Shown here one piece after another: positions 1-9,460 of a stretch of 64,000 nucleotides of DNA; position 1 is the first letter of the stretch, and each line of letters starts with the position of its first letter. A program made the position numbers and the translations under genes. The stretch is from assembly GCA_029203105.1 (NCBI GenBank), contig CP119318.1:4726501-4790500 (forward strand), given 5' to 3'. Origin of the DNA: Candidatus Kaistia colombiensis. Its GTDB lineage: Bacteria > Pseudomonadota > Alphaproteobacteria > Rhizobiales > Kaistiaceae. The notes beneath the pieces were generated by a model. It saw nothing but the letters and a program-made list of their open reading frames with translations, was not told the DNA's origin and made no database searches.

Positions 1-417
1 CTTTTCGCCCGCGGCGGCGACCACCAGGCCGTGCGGATGGCCGAGCGAATGCGAGACGCCGTGCTCGTCCAGCGTGGCGGAGGAATGATGCGCCACCGTC
101 ATCGAGACGCGGAAGGCGCCCTGGTCGGTCGTGCCGCCCGTGTTCATCGGATCGACCTTGGCGACGCCCTTATGGGCGAGGTAGCCGGCGAGATCCGCAT
201 CGGCGACGACCTTGGCGCCGGTCGCCTTGGCAATCGCGACGGTGTCGCCGAGATGGTCGCCATGGCCATGCGTCAGCAGAATGTGGGTGACACCGCGCTG
301 CCAGGCCTCGGCATGGCCCGGAAAGCTCGGATTTCCCGTGAAGAAGGGATCGATGAGGATCGTGGCGCCTTCGATTTCGAGGCGAAAGGCAGAGTGGCCG
401 AGCCAGGTGAGTTTCAT
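1..417 (-). CDS. UPF0173-type metal-dependent hydrolase (MBL fold), 3' end cut by window
   Basis: The 139 visible residues open with MKLTWLGHSAFRLE and carry the metallo-beta-lactamase signature HGHGDH at residues 50-55, followed by GGT and a VAHHSSA histidine pair. This order is that of the UPF0173 family of small zinc-dependent hydrolases, about 230 residues long and mostly of unknown substrate. The stop codon lies outside the window to the left, so about 40% of the protein is missing. The ATG at 417 matches the usual N-terminus. It is divergent from the YqaA gene. The fold assignment is secure; the substrate is unknown. Confidence 0.93.
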   Translation of the reverse strand, partial: MKLTWLGHSAFRLEIEGATILIDPFFTGNPSFPGHAEAWQRGVTHILLTHGHGDHLGDTVAIAKATGAKVVADADLAGYLAHKGVAKVDPMNTGGTTDQGAFRVSMTVAHHSSATLDEHGVSHSLGHPHGLVVAAAGEK

Positions 418-577
418 GGGTGCGATCCATCCTTCTGTCGAATTCCCGCTCCAATATGGGCGGCCGGCCAGAATTGGCCAGCCCTGCGGGGCGCATTCTC
501 GCGGCGCGACATCGGCTCCTTGCTTGCCGCGCGGAACGCGATCCGTGATAAGGGCGGGACGAACGACCGGAGGGACT

Positions 578-1201
578 GTGACGGACATGGAAGCAACCGC
601 GCCGAAGGCCGGCCGCAACGGACTGATGAAGCGGCTCTTCGACAGGATCATGGTGCTCTCGGCCGGGCGGCATGCGCTCTGGCTGCTGGCCGTCGTGTCC
701 TTCGCCGAGGCCTCGTTCTTCCCGATTCCGCCCGATCCGATCCTCGCCGCCATCGTGCTGGCCAATCGCCGGCGCGCCTGGCTCGCGGCGCTCGTCTGCA
801 CCGTCGCCTCGGTGCTCGGCGGCCTCGCCGGCTATGCGATCGGCGCCGGCCTCTATGAGGCGATCGGCCAGCCGGTGATCAATTTCTACAATCTTCAGGA
901 AGCCTTCCACACCTTCCAGACGCGCTTCGACGAATGGGGTGGCTGGATCATCGTCGCCAAGGGGCTGACGCCGATCCCGTTCAAGCTTGTGACGATCGCC
1001 TCCGGCGTCGCGCACCTGAATCTCGCGACCTTCATCATCGCCTGTATCGTCACGCGAGGTCTGCGATTCTTCCTCGTCGCGGCGCTATTCTACGCCTTCG
1101 GGCCGCAGGCGCGCGCCATCATCGACCGGCATTTCTCGACGGTGATGATCGTCGGCACGCTGGTCGTCATCCTCGGCTTCGTCGCCGTCATCTATCTGTG
1201 A
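578..1201 (+). CDS. YqaA/DedA-family inner-membrane protein
   Basis: About 207 residues with several hydrophobic segments and the motif FFPIPPDPILA near the N-terminus. The later stretch GLTPIPFKLVTIASG is typical of the YqaA branch of the DedA (SNARE-associated) membrane proteins, which have been linked to lipid scrambling and membrane homeostasis. A GTG at 578 preceded by GGAGGGAC is the best-placed start. The in-frame ATG at 587 is the alternative and would remove three residues. Upstream in-frame sequence to 212 looks non-coding. It is followed 7 bases later by ruvX on the same strand, so the two are probably cotranscribed. The transported substrate is unknown. Confidence 0.85.
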   Translation: MTDMEATAPKAGRNGLMKRLFDRIMVLSAGRHALWLLAVVSFAEASFFPIPPDPILAAIVLANRRRAWLAALVCTVASVLGGLAGYAIGAGLYEAIGQPVINFYNLQEAFHTFQTRFDEWGGWIIVAKGLTPIPFKLVTIASGVAHLNLATFIIACIVTRGLRFFLVAALFYAFGPQARAIIDRHFSTVMIVGTLVVILGFVAVIYL

Positions 1202-1208
1202 GGGCGGC

Positions 1209-1739
1209 ATGACCGGCACGATCCTGGACCTCGCCGAACTGCAGCGGGCCCTGGCGCCAACAGCGGCGCTGATCGGCCTCGACCTCGGCACCAAGACGAT
1301 CGGGGTGGCGATTTCGGATCTAGGCCGGCGCATCGCCTCGCCAATGGTGCTGATCAACCGGGTGAAGTTCACCCAAGATGCCGAGGCGCTGATCAAGCTG
1401 ATCGGCGAGCGTCAGGTCGCCGGCATCGTCATCGGCCTGCCGCTCAACATGGATGGCTCGGAAGGGCCACGCGCCCAGGCGACGCGCGCCTTCGTCCGCA
1501 ATCTGCTGCCCAAAATCGACATCCCGGTCGCGTTCTGGGACGAGCGGCTGTCGACGGTGGCGGTGACACGAACGCTGCTGGAGGCCGACACCAGCCGCAA
1601 GCGGCGCGGTGAGCTGGTCGACAAGATGGCGGCTGCCTTCATCCTGCAGGGCGCGCTCGACCGCATGCAGAAAATCGCGCGCGACCTTGAGGACGCGCGC
1701 GATCAGGAAGACCCGGATCAGCCCTTCGGGCAGATATAG
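1209..1739 (+). CDS. ruvX: Putative Holliday junction resolvase / pre-16S rRNA nuclease RuvX (YqgF)
   Basis: The 176-residue protein has an RNase H-like fold signature: GLDLGTKTIGVAISD near residues 23-37 (first metal-binding Asp), the GLPLNMDGSEG loop, WDERLSTV, and a C-terminal VDKMAAAFILQ segment carrying the last acidic residue. YqgF/RuvX nucleases mature the 5' end of 16S rRNA and have been proposed to resolve Holliday junctions. It is slightly long because of about 20 extra N-terminal residues and an acidic C-terminal tail. The last 22 bases overlap the 3' end of the convergent acyl-CoA dehydrogenase gene. Confidence 0.93.
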   Translation: MTGTILDLAELQRALAPTAALIGLDLGTKTIGVAISDLGRRIASPMVLINRVKFTQDAEALIKLIGERQVAGIVIGLPLNMDGSEGPRAQATRAFVRNLLPKIDIPVAFWDERLSTVAVTRTLLEADTSRKRRGELVDKMAAAFILQGALDRMQKIARDLEDARDQEDPDQPFGQI

Positions 1740-3361
1740 TCGACAAAGGCGCGCGCATCGAAGCGCGCGTCGAGCATGCCGTAGGTCGAACGCCACGGCT
1801 TGCCGAGACGCGATTCCAGGAAGGCATCGGCGACCACGGCCGGGAAACGGCGGCGCATCGCGGCGGCGGCGACCGTCATGGCGAGCTGCTCGACCAGGAT
1901 GCGGGCCGAGCCCTCGTCGGCCAGCGCCACGGCGGTCGCCGCGCGCAGCACGTTGAGGGTCGAGCGGGCCGCCTGTCCGAGGCCGTCCTCGATCACCCGC
2001 AGCACCGCCTCCAGCGAATCCGACGACCGGCGCAGGATGCGCAGCACGTCGAGGCAGAGCACGTTGCCGGGGCCATCGGCGAGCGCCGGCGCCAGCGCGT
2101 CGCGATAGAGCCGCGCCAGGTGGCTATCCTCGACGAAGCCGTTGCCGCCGGTGCATTCGATCGCCTCGGCGACCACGGACGGCGTCACCTTGGTGATCCA
2201 GTACTTGACCACCGGCGTCATCAGCCGGGCGAAGGCGGCCTCGACCGGGTCGTCATGCGAGCGGTCGACCGCCTCGGCCAGCCGGAAGGCGAGCGCCGCC
2301 GACGCGGTGACGTCGAGCGCCATGTCGGCGAGCACGCGGGTCATCAGCGGCTGGTCGATCAGCGGCGCGCCGAACGCCTTGCGATGCCTCGCATGATGCA
2401 CGGCTTCCGCCAGCGCCGCGCGCGAAATGCCGGCAGAGGTCAGCGCGCTGTCGACCCGGGTCAGCGTCACCGTCTCGTTGATGGTGGCGACGCCGCGCCC
2501 CGCCTCGCCGACGAGGAAGCCGGTCGTGCCGGGGAATTCGACCTCGGCGACGGCGTTGGAACGCGTGCCGAGCTTGTCCTTGAGTCGGGTCAGGCGGATC
2601 GGGTTGCGCTTGCCATCCGGCAGGAAGCGCGGCACCAGGAAGAAGGAAAGCCCCTCCAGCGTCTGCGCCAGCACCATCAGCGCGTCGCTCATCGGCGCCG
2701 AGACGAACCACTTGTGGCCGACAATGCGGTAGCTGCCGTCGCCCGACGCGTCGGCGCGGGTGGAATTGGCGCGCAGATCGGAACCGCCCTGCTTCTCGGT
2801 GGTGGCGAAGGCGAACAGCGCGCCGGTCTTCTGGGCGGCGGCAATGACGCGCGAATCATAGCGGCGCGAACGGATCATCGGCAGCCAAGTTTCGGCGAGC
2901 TTCGGCGCATGCGCCAGCGCGGCCGCGCTGGCACTCGTCACCGACATGGCGCCGACATGGCCGGCCTCGACCTGCGCGGTCATGTAGATGCGGGCGGCGC
3001 GCGCCACGGCACGGACACTGGCCTCGTCGCCGCTGGCGTCCCAGATCGACGCCTGCAGGCCGGCGGCGACGCTGCGCCGCATCAGCGCGTGATAGGCGGG
3101 GTGAAACTCGACCAGATCGGCGCGGCGCCCGGCCGCGTCATGCGTCTTCAGCACCGGCGGCACGGCATTGGCGAGCCGCGCCAGGTCGGCCATCTCGGCC
3201 GAACCCCATTGCTGACCATGGGTTGCAAGCCCGTCGACGACCGGCCGCGGCAGCCCCTCGACGAGGGCGGCCAGCACCGGGTCGGACGCATAGAGGCTCG
3301 CGCCCACGCGGAACGCGACCTGGTTGTTGACTTCGTGCGTCTCGTAATCCGGCGAAACCAT
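1718..3361 (-). CDS. Acyl-CoA dehydrogenase family protein (AidB-like)
   Basis: The 547 residues match the long AidB-type branch of the flavin acyl-CoA dehydrogenases rather than the ordinary 380-residue enzymes. Visible blocks are the FAFATTEKQGGSDL flavin-binding segment, the middle beta domain, and the ECTGGNGFVEDS stretch late in the alpha domain, plus an extra C-terminal helical domain of about 110 residues. E. coli AidB binds DNA and is induced by alkylation, while related proteins oxidise acyl-CoA, so the role here is open. The 3' end overlaps ruvX by 22 bases in convergent orientation. The ATG start at 3361 fits the family N-terminus. Confidence 0.9.
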   Translation of the reverse strand: MVSPDYETHEVNNQVAFRVGASLYASDPVLAALVEGLPRPVVDGLATHGQQWGSAEMADLARLANAVPPVLKTHDAAGRRADLVEFHPAYHALMRRSVAAGLQASIWDASGDEASVRAVARAARIYMTAQVEAGHVGAMSVTSASAAALAHAPKLAETWLPMIRSRRYDSRVIAAAQKTGALFAFATTEKQGGSDLRANSTRADASGDGSYRIVGHKWFVSAPMSDALMVLAQTLEGLSFFLVPRFLPDGKRNPIRLTRLKDKLGTRSNAVAEVEFPGTTGFLVGEAGRGVATINETVTLTRVDSALTSAGISRAALAEAVHHARHRKAFGAPLIDQPLMTRVLADMALDVTASAALAFRLAEAVDRSHDDPVEAAFARLMTPVVKYWITKVTPSVVAEAIECTGGNGFVEDSHLARLYRDALAPALADGPGNVLCLDVLRILRRSSDSLEAVLRVIEDGLGQAARSTLNVLRAATAVALADEGSARILVEQLAMTVAAAAMRRRFPAVVADAFLESRLGKPWRSTYGMLDARFDARAFVDYICPKG

Positions 3362-3460
3362 GCGTCTCCTGCCCCGTCCTCGGCCCGCGCCTCTTATGGC
3401 CCGCCAAGGTTAATAGGGGCAAAAGGCGCCGGTGTCTTGCCTCAAGGATTTGAGATTTTT

Positions 3461-5852
3461 CTACCGCCGCTTACCCCCCGGCCGGCCCCGGAACGCGCCG
3501 CCGGCCGGACGACCGCCCCGGCCACGGAACTCGCGCTCCACGACCTTGCGTTCACCCTTGGGAAGCATCTTGCCATCGGACATCAGTTCGAAGCGGAGCG
3601 CGCCGGCGACTGGCGCCACCTCGACCAGCTTGACCTCGACCGAGTCGCCAAGGCGGAAGCATCTCGCCGGTGCGCGCGCCGATGACGGCCTGGCGCGCCT
3701 CGTCGAACTGATAGTAGTCGGAACCGATCGAGCCGATCGGCACGAAGCCATCGGCGCCGGTCTCGTCGAGCTTGACGAACAGGCCCGCGCGGGTGACGCC
3801 GGCGATACGACCGAAGAAGTGCGCGCCGATCCGGTCGGCCAGCCAATGCGCCATCAGACGGTCGATCGTCTCGCGCTCCGCCGCCATGGCGCGGCGCTCG
3901 GCCGCCGAGATCTCCTGCGCGATCGCCTCCAGATCCTCTGTCGTACCGTCCTGCAGGCCGCCCTCGCCCAGCTCCAGCGCGCGGACCAGCGCGCGGTGCA
4001 CGATCAGGTCGGCATAGCGCCGGATCGGCGAGGTGAAATGGGCGTAGCGGCGCAGGTTGAGGCCGAAATGGCCGATATTCTCCGGGCTGTAGATCGCCTG
4101 GCTCTGCGAGCGCAGCACCACCTCGTTGACGAGCGCTGCGTGCTCGCGTGTCCTTCACCTCGCCGAGGATGCGGTTGAACGTGCTCGGCCGCAGTTGCCG
4201 CTCTGCGGCAGCTTCGATGCTCGATCGTGGCGAGGAACTCGCGCAGCGCCTCGAGCTTCTGGCGAGCGACGGCGCGTCATGGCACGCGATAGACGAGCGG
4301 CGTGCCGCTTGCGCTCCAGCGTCTCGGCCGCCGCGACATTCGCCTGGATCATGAACTCCTCGATCAGCTTGTGCGCGTCGAGGCGTCGCGGCACGATGAC
4401 GCGGTCGACGGCGCCGTCCGGCTTCAGACCAGCTTGCGCTCCGGCAGGTCGAGATCGAGCGGCTCGCGCTGGTCGCGGCCGCGCTTCATCACGGCATAGG
4501 CCGCCCAGAGCGGCTTCAGCATCGGCTCCAGCAGCGGCCCGGTCTTGTCGTCCGGCGGCCGTCGATGGCCGCCTGCGCCTGCTGGTAGGAGAGCTTCGCC
4601 GCCGACCGCATCATGATGCGGTGGAACGAGTGGCTCTTCTTGCGCCGTCCGTTGACACGCATCCGGACGGCCAGCGCCGGCCGGTCCTCGCCCTCGCGCA
4701 GCGAGCAGAGGTCGTTGGAGATGCGCTCCGGCAGCATCGGCACGACGCGGTCGGGGAAATAGACCGAGTTGCCGCGCTTCAGCGCCTCGCGGTCGAGCGC
4801 CGAATTCGGCCTGACATACCAGGCGACGTCGGCGATCGCGACGGTGACGAGGAAGCCGCCGGGGTTCTCCGGGTCGGGTCCGGCTCGGCATAGACGGCGT
4901 CGTCATGGTCCTTGGCGTCGGCGGGATCGATGGTGACGAGCGGAACCTGCCGCCAGTCCTCGCGACCGCCGGAAAGCTTGGCGGGCTTCGCCGCCTCGGC
5001 GTCTTCCAGCACCTGCGGCGGGAAGATGTAGGGGATGTCGTGCGCGTGGATGGCGATCATCGAGACCGCCTTCTCGCTCGACATGTCGCCGATGATCTCG
5101 ACGACCTTGACGCGCGGCAGGCCGTAGCGCGACATCCGCTTCGCCTCGACCGAGACGAGATCGCCGTTCTTGGCGCCGTTCAGGTCGCCGGCCTCGACTT
5201 CGGCTTCCTTCTGCTTGCGGTCGACCGGCAGCACATGCGCGCCACCGCCCGGCAGGATCCGGACGACGCCGAGGATCGAGGCGGCCCGCTTCTCCAGCAC
5301 CTTGATGATGCGGCCGGTATGGGCGAAGCCCGTCTCCTCGAGGTCGGCGGCGTCGACATGCGACAGCACGCGGTCGCCGATGCCAGGTGCGGGAACCAGC
5401 GGCTTGCCGCGGTTCTGGCGGATCAGGACGCGCGGCGCATTGCCCTGGTCCGTGTCCCAGTTGGCGGGCTGGGCGACGAACTCACCATGCTCGTCGCGCT
5501 CGATGATCAGCAGCACGGTGACGGGCGGAATATCGCCCGGACGCGTCAGCTTCTTGCGATGCTTCTCGACGAGACCGTCCTCGCTCAGTTCCTTGAGCGT
5601 GCGCTTCAGCGCGATGCGGGCGCCGCCGGAAATGCCGAAATGCTTCGAGATCTCGCGCTTGGTCGCCTTGCCGGGATGCTCGGCGATGAAGGCGAGGATG
5701 GCCTCGCGCGACGGCATGCCGTTGGCGGGCGGCGCGACAGGGGCGACCGGCTTGCCGGAAGCCTTGGCGAAGGCGGCGGAACGCGTCGCGGATCTCGCGC
5801 CGGGCGTCCGGACCTTGGCGGCTTTGGGGGGAGTTTCTGGCTTCTTGGCCAA
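3461..5852 (-). pseudogene. rnr: Ribonuclease R, reading frame broken by at least eight indels (probable sequence errors)
   Basis: RNase R is a processive 3'-5' exoribonuclease. Reading across frames recovers a winged-helix N-terminus, cold-shock domains, the RNB domain (TIDPADAKDHDDAVYAEPD, then HFGLNLRRYAHFTSPIRR) and an S1 domain with a basic Gly/Arg-rich tail. The frame changes near 4876-4880, 4556 and 4428 (one base missing at each), several times between about 4150 and 4310, and at 3659 (one base extra). Conserved residues resume immediately after each break, with no substitution decay. The likely start is TTG at 5852 (reads AKKPE...), because no ATG with a ribosome site fits; the frame is open to 5996. 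It lies downstream of topA on the same strand. Confidence 0.85.
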
Positions 5853-6177
5853 GTAGATGGTGTCCAATTCGGAAAAGGGGTGCGGTCGGGAACGAGGCCC
5901 GTCCTCTCCCAGGGGGAGAAATGAGAATGGCCGGCTGCGCCTGTTCTGGCAACAGCCGGCCTCGATTGTGTAGTCGGCGGCATTCGTCTGGGGCAAGATC
6001 CAGTTGCCAAGTCTGCACTTCCTTACCTCTCCCTGAGGGAGAGGTCGACGGCGCAGCCGGCGGGTGAGGGTTTATGGCCTCACCGGATGGTTCCCTAAAC
6101 CCTCACCCGGACCTGCCGGTCCGACCTCTCCCTCCGGGAGAGGTGAAAAGTTAGAGCCCATCCACATGGGTCCTGCT
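5853..6177. other. rnr-topA spacer
   Basis: This 325-base gap between the topA stop and the probable rnr start holds no credible gene. Its right half is filled by the nested palindromic repeat at 6025-6145. I see no clear terminator with a U tract, so read-through from topA into rnr is possible. Confidence 0.6.
6025..6145. repeat. Nested palindromic repeat, family A copy 1
   Basis: Three palindromes are nested in about 120 bases. The left end is ACCTCTCCCT-G-AGGGAGAGGT (6025-6045). The right end is ACCTCTCCC-TCC-GGGAGAGGT (6124-6144). Between them a perfect 13-base inverted pair, GGGTGAGGGTTTA (6062-6074) and TAAACCCTCACCC (6096-6108), encloses a 21-base loop. A second copy lies at 14472-14594 with a nearly identical core. 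The layout resembles REP/RUP-type miniature repeats of Hyphomicrobiales. No transposase is nearby. Confidence 0.9.
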
Positions 6178-8952
6178 CTAGTCGGCTTCGACCTCGGCTT
6201 TCTTGGGCGCGGCCTTCTTCGCGGCCGGCTTCTTGGCGACAGCCGTCTTCTTGGCCGGCGCCTTCTTGGCCGGCGCGTCTTCCGACATGTCGTCGCCGTC
6301 AGCGGCCTTGGCGGCGGCCTTCTTGGCCGGTGCCTTCTTGGTGGTGGTCTTGGCCTCCGCCTTCGGCTTCGCCGCCGCGCGCGTCTTCTTGACCGGGGCC
6401 TTGCCCGCCTTTTCGGCGATCAGGGCGACGGCTTCGTCGAGCGAGACGGTTTCCGGCGGCAGCGCCTTCGGCAGCGTGGCATTGACGGCGCCATGCTTCA
6501 CATAGGGGCCGTACTTGCCGGCATGCACGGTGATCGGCCCGCCCAAGGTCGGGTGATCGCCCAGCGTCTTCAAGGGCTCGGCGCCGGCGCGAGCCGGCCG
6601 CCCGCCCCGCGCCTGCTTCTCGGCAATCACCGTGACGGCGCGGTTGATGCCGACGGTAAAGACTTCATCGACGCTTTCGAGATTGGCGTATTTGCCGTCA
6701 TGCAGCAGGAACGGCCCATAGCGGCCGATGCCGGCCTGGATCGGCTTGCCATCCTCGGGATGGATGCCGACTTCGCGCGGCAGCGACAAAAGCGCCAGCG
6801 CCTTGTCGAGATCGAGCGTCGCCGCCTCCCAGCCCTTGGGCAGCGAGGAGCGCTTCGGCTTGTCCTTGCCTTCCGGCTCGCCGAGCTGGACATAGGGACC
6901 GAAACGGCCGGTGCGCAGCGTCACGTCGAGACCCGTCGCCGGATCCTTGCCGAGCACCTTCGAACCATCGGCGCCGAGCGCCGAACCGTTCTCGCCGTTC
7001 TCGCCAGGCGTCGCATCGTCGCCCGAGGCGACGAGCTGGCGGGTGAAGCGGCATTCCGGATAGTTCGAGCAGCCGATGAAGGCGCCGAACTTGCCGAGCT
7101 TCAGCGACAGGCGGCCGGCGCCGCAGGACGGGCAGGCACGCGGATCGCCGCCATCGGCGCGGGCCGGGAAGATGTGCGGACCGAGCAGGTCGTTCAGCGC
7201 ATCGAGAACCTGCGTGACGCGCAGTTCCTTGGTCTCGCCGACATCGGCGGCGAAGCGCTGCCAGAATTCGCGCAGCACGTCCTTCCAGGCAATCTCGCCG
7301 GCCGAGATCTGGTCGAGCTTCTCTTCCAGATCGGCGGTGAAATCATATTCGACATAGCGGGCGAAGAAGCTCTGCAGGAACGCCGTGACGAGGCGTCCCT
7401 TGTCCTCGGGAACGAGGCGCTTCTTGTCGAGGCGGACATATTCGCGGTCGCGCAGCACGGTCAGGGTCGCGGCATAGGTCGAGGGACGGCCGATGCCGAG
7501 CTCTTCCATGCGCTTCACCAGCGTCGCCTCGCTATAGCGCGGCGGCGGCTCGGTGAAATGCTGGGTGGCGGCGATCGCCTTCTTGGTCAGGCTCTCGCCC
7601 TTCTCCATGCGCGGCAGGCGGCCCTCGTCCTCGTCGCCCTCCTCGTCCTTGTCCTCATTGTAGAGAGCAAGGAAACCGTCGAAGGTCATGACCTGGCCCG
7701 AGGCGCGCAGGTCGATCTTGCGGCCGCCGGCATCAACGAGAATGTCGACCGCGGTGCGCTGCATCTCGGCCGATTCCATCTGGCTGGCGACGGTGCGCTT
7801 CCAAATCAGCTCGTAGAGGCGGGCCTGATCCTGGTCGACATAGCGGGCGACCTCGCGCGGGCGGCGCGTCGGATCGGTCGGGCGGATTGCCTCGTGCGCT
7901 TCCTGGGCGTTCTTCGCCTTGGTCTGGTAGCGACGCGGGGCGGCCGGCAGATGCTTGGCCGAGAAATCCTGGCCGATCACGCCGCGAACGGCCTCGACCG
8001 CCTCCGGCGCCATGTCGACGCCGTCAGTACGCATATAGGTGATCAGACCGACCGTCTCGCCGCCAATGTCGACGCCTTCATACAGGCGCTGCGCCAGCTG
8101 CATGGTGCGGTTCGGTGCGAAGCCGAGCTTGCGGCTCGCTTCCTGCTGCAGGGTCGAGGTGGTGAACGGCGCGAAGGGATGGCGCTTGGCCGGCTTCGAC
8201 TCGATCTCGGCGACGGTATAGCGGCCGGCGTCGAGCGCGCTTCGGAAGGCTTCCGCCTCCTCGGCCGTGCCGACGTCGAGGCGGCTGATCTTCTTGCCGT
8301 CGGCGCCGACCAGGCGCGCTTCGAATTCGTCGCCGCGCGGCGTCGCCAGCGTCGCCAGCAGCGACCAGTATTCGCGGGGGCGGAAGACCTCGATCTCGTT
8401 CTCGCGGTCGCAGACGAGGCGGAGCGCCACCGACTGGACGCGACCGGCCGAGCGGGCGCCCGGCAGCTTGCGCCACAGCACCGGCGACAGCGTGAAGCCG
8501 ACCAGATAGTCGAGCGCCCGGCGCGCCAGATAGGCATCGACCAGCGCTTCGTCGATCGGACGCGGATTGCGCATCGCCTCGAGCACGGCCTGCTTGGTGA
8601 TCGCGTTGAAGACGACGCGCTCGACCGGCTTGTCCTTGAGCGCCCGCTTCTGCTTCAGGACCTCGAGAACGTGCCAGGAAATGGCCTCGCCTTCGCGATC
8701 CGGGTCGGTTGCCAGGATGATGCGATCGGCGGCCTTGGCGGCGGCGGCCATGTCGACGAGACGCTTGGCGGACTTCGGGTCCGCCTCCCAGCTCATCGCG
8801 AAATCCTCGTCCGGCAGCACCGAGCCGTCCTTCGACGGCAGGTCGCGGACATGACCGTAGGACGCCACGACGTGATAGTCGGAGCCGAGGTACTTGTTGA
8901 TCGTTTTCGCCTTGGCAGGCGATTCCACGATGACGAGATTCATCAATGCCAT
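6178..8952 (-). CDS. topA: DNA topoisomerase I
   Basis: This 924-residue type IA topoisomerase relaxes negative supercoils behind polymerases. The Toprim domain starts with VIVESPAKAKTI and has the acidic triad region ATDPDREGEAIS. The active-site tyrosine lies in GLITYMRTD near residue 305. The IGRPSTYA motif follows, then one CPSC...GCSNYPEC zinc ribbon near residues 607-627. Topo-C repeats with KYGPYVKHG-like motifs precede a roughly 70-residue Lys/Ala-rich basic tail typical of alphaproteobacterial and actinobacterial TopA. The ATG at 8943 (MNLVIVES) matches other family starts and is an alternative to 8952. Confidence 0.97.
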   Translation of the reverse strand: MALMNLVIVESPAKAKTINKYLGSDYHVVASYGHVRDLPSKDGSVLPDEDFAMSWEADPKSAKRLVDMAAAAKAADRIILATDPDREGEAISWHVLEVLKQKRALKDKPVERVVFNAITKQAVLEAMRNPRPIDEALVDAYLARRALDYLVGFTLSPVLWRKLPGARSAGRVQSVALRLVCDRENEIEVFRPREYWSLLATLATPRGDEFEARLVGADGKKISRLDVGTAEEAEAFRSALDAGRYTVAEIESKPAKRHPFAPFTTSTLQQEASRKLGFAPNRTMQLAQRLYEGVDIGGETVGLITYMRTDGVDMAPEAVEAVRGVIGQDFSAKHLPAAPRRYQTKAKNAQEAHEAIRPTDPTRRPREVARYVDQDQARLYELIWKRTVASQMESAEMQRTAVDILVDAGGRKIDLRASGQVMTFDGFLALYNEDKDEEGDEDEGRLPRMEKGESLTKKAIAATQHFTEPPPRYSEATLVKRMEELGIGRPSTYAATLTVLRDREYVRLDKKRLVPEDKGRLVTAFLQSFFARYVEYDFTADLEEKLDQISAGEIAWKDVLREFWQRFAADVGETKELRVTQVLDALNDLLGPHIFPARADGGDPRACPSCGAGRLSLKLGKFGAFIGCSNYPECRFTRQLVASGDDATPGENGENGSALGADGSKVLGKDPATGLDVTLRTGRFGPYVQLGEPEGKDKPKRSSLPKGWEAATLDLDKALALLSLPREVGIHPEDGKPIQAGIGRYGPFLLHDGKYANLESVDEVFTVGINRAVTVIAEKQARGGRPARAGAEPLKTLGDHPTLGGPITVHAGKYGPYVKHGAVNATLPKALPPETVSLDEAVALIAEKAGKAPVKKTRAAAKPKAEAKTTTKKAPAKKAAAKAADGDDMSEDAPAKKAPAKKTAVAKKPAAKKAAPKKAEVEAD

Positions 8953-9177
8953 TTACGAAAAAGGCCGGACGAGCCACGAAACCCGGTCCGACGGGATTTG
9001 GAACAAGGCGGAAAACCCGCCGGCCCACGGAGGTGGGCGCATTCGGGCTGGACAATCCCGGAAAGCACCCTGACTGTCAATGAAGGTGGCCAGACCAAAC
9101 GCGCTTGCACTTAAAGGTTGCGCTTGATTGCAACTGCAACTATGTGAGAGTTAGCCTGGTCTCCCAACAACCGAGGT

Positions 9178-9399
9178 ATGGATATGGGGTGGCAACCGGA
9201 AGATACCAGCGACAATGGTGGGGCGGCCAAGATCGCCGGCGTGCCCCTGCAGAACGAGCAGGCGGTCTACATTGCCGACATGACGAAGGAATTGCGTGGC
9301 ATGGCTGCCGGCGCGGGGCTGGAATTCCTCACCTATCTCCTCGCCATCGCCGAGGAGGAAGCCCGCGAGCAGAGCCGGCACAGGCGCTATCCCGGATAG
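9178..9399 (+). CDS. Small conserved alphaproteobacterial protein of unknown function
   Basis: The 73-residue soluble, acidic protein has the core QAVYIADMTKELRGMAAGAGLEFLTYLLAIAEEEA written in two blocks, resembling short helical hypothetical proteins found widely in Hyphomicrobiales (recognised by pattern; no family name is certain). It sits between divergent topA and convergent dprA. ATG at 9178 or 9184 could be used. An amphipathic helix with regular leucines suggests protein-protein contact. No function is assigned. Confidence 0.65.
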   Translation: MDMGWQPEDTSDNGGAAKIAGVPLQNEQAVYIADMTKELRGMAAGAGLEFLTYLLAIAEEEAREQSRHRRYPG

Positions 9400-9460
9400 C
9401 GACAAGCCGCATGCGGGCCTTCCGAACCGCCTCATCCTGGATGGCGGTTCCGACCGGTCC

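Noticed and set aside
6064..9114. Very long plus-strand open frame (1016 codons) opposite topA
   Set aside because: It is antisense to a perfect TopA; its translation is Leu/Arg/Gly-rich low complexity, as expected for a GC-rich shadow frame.
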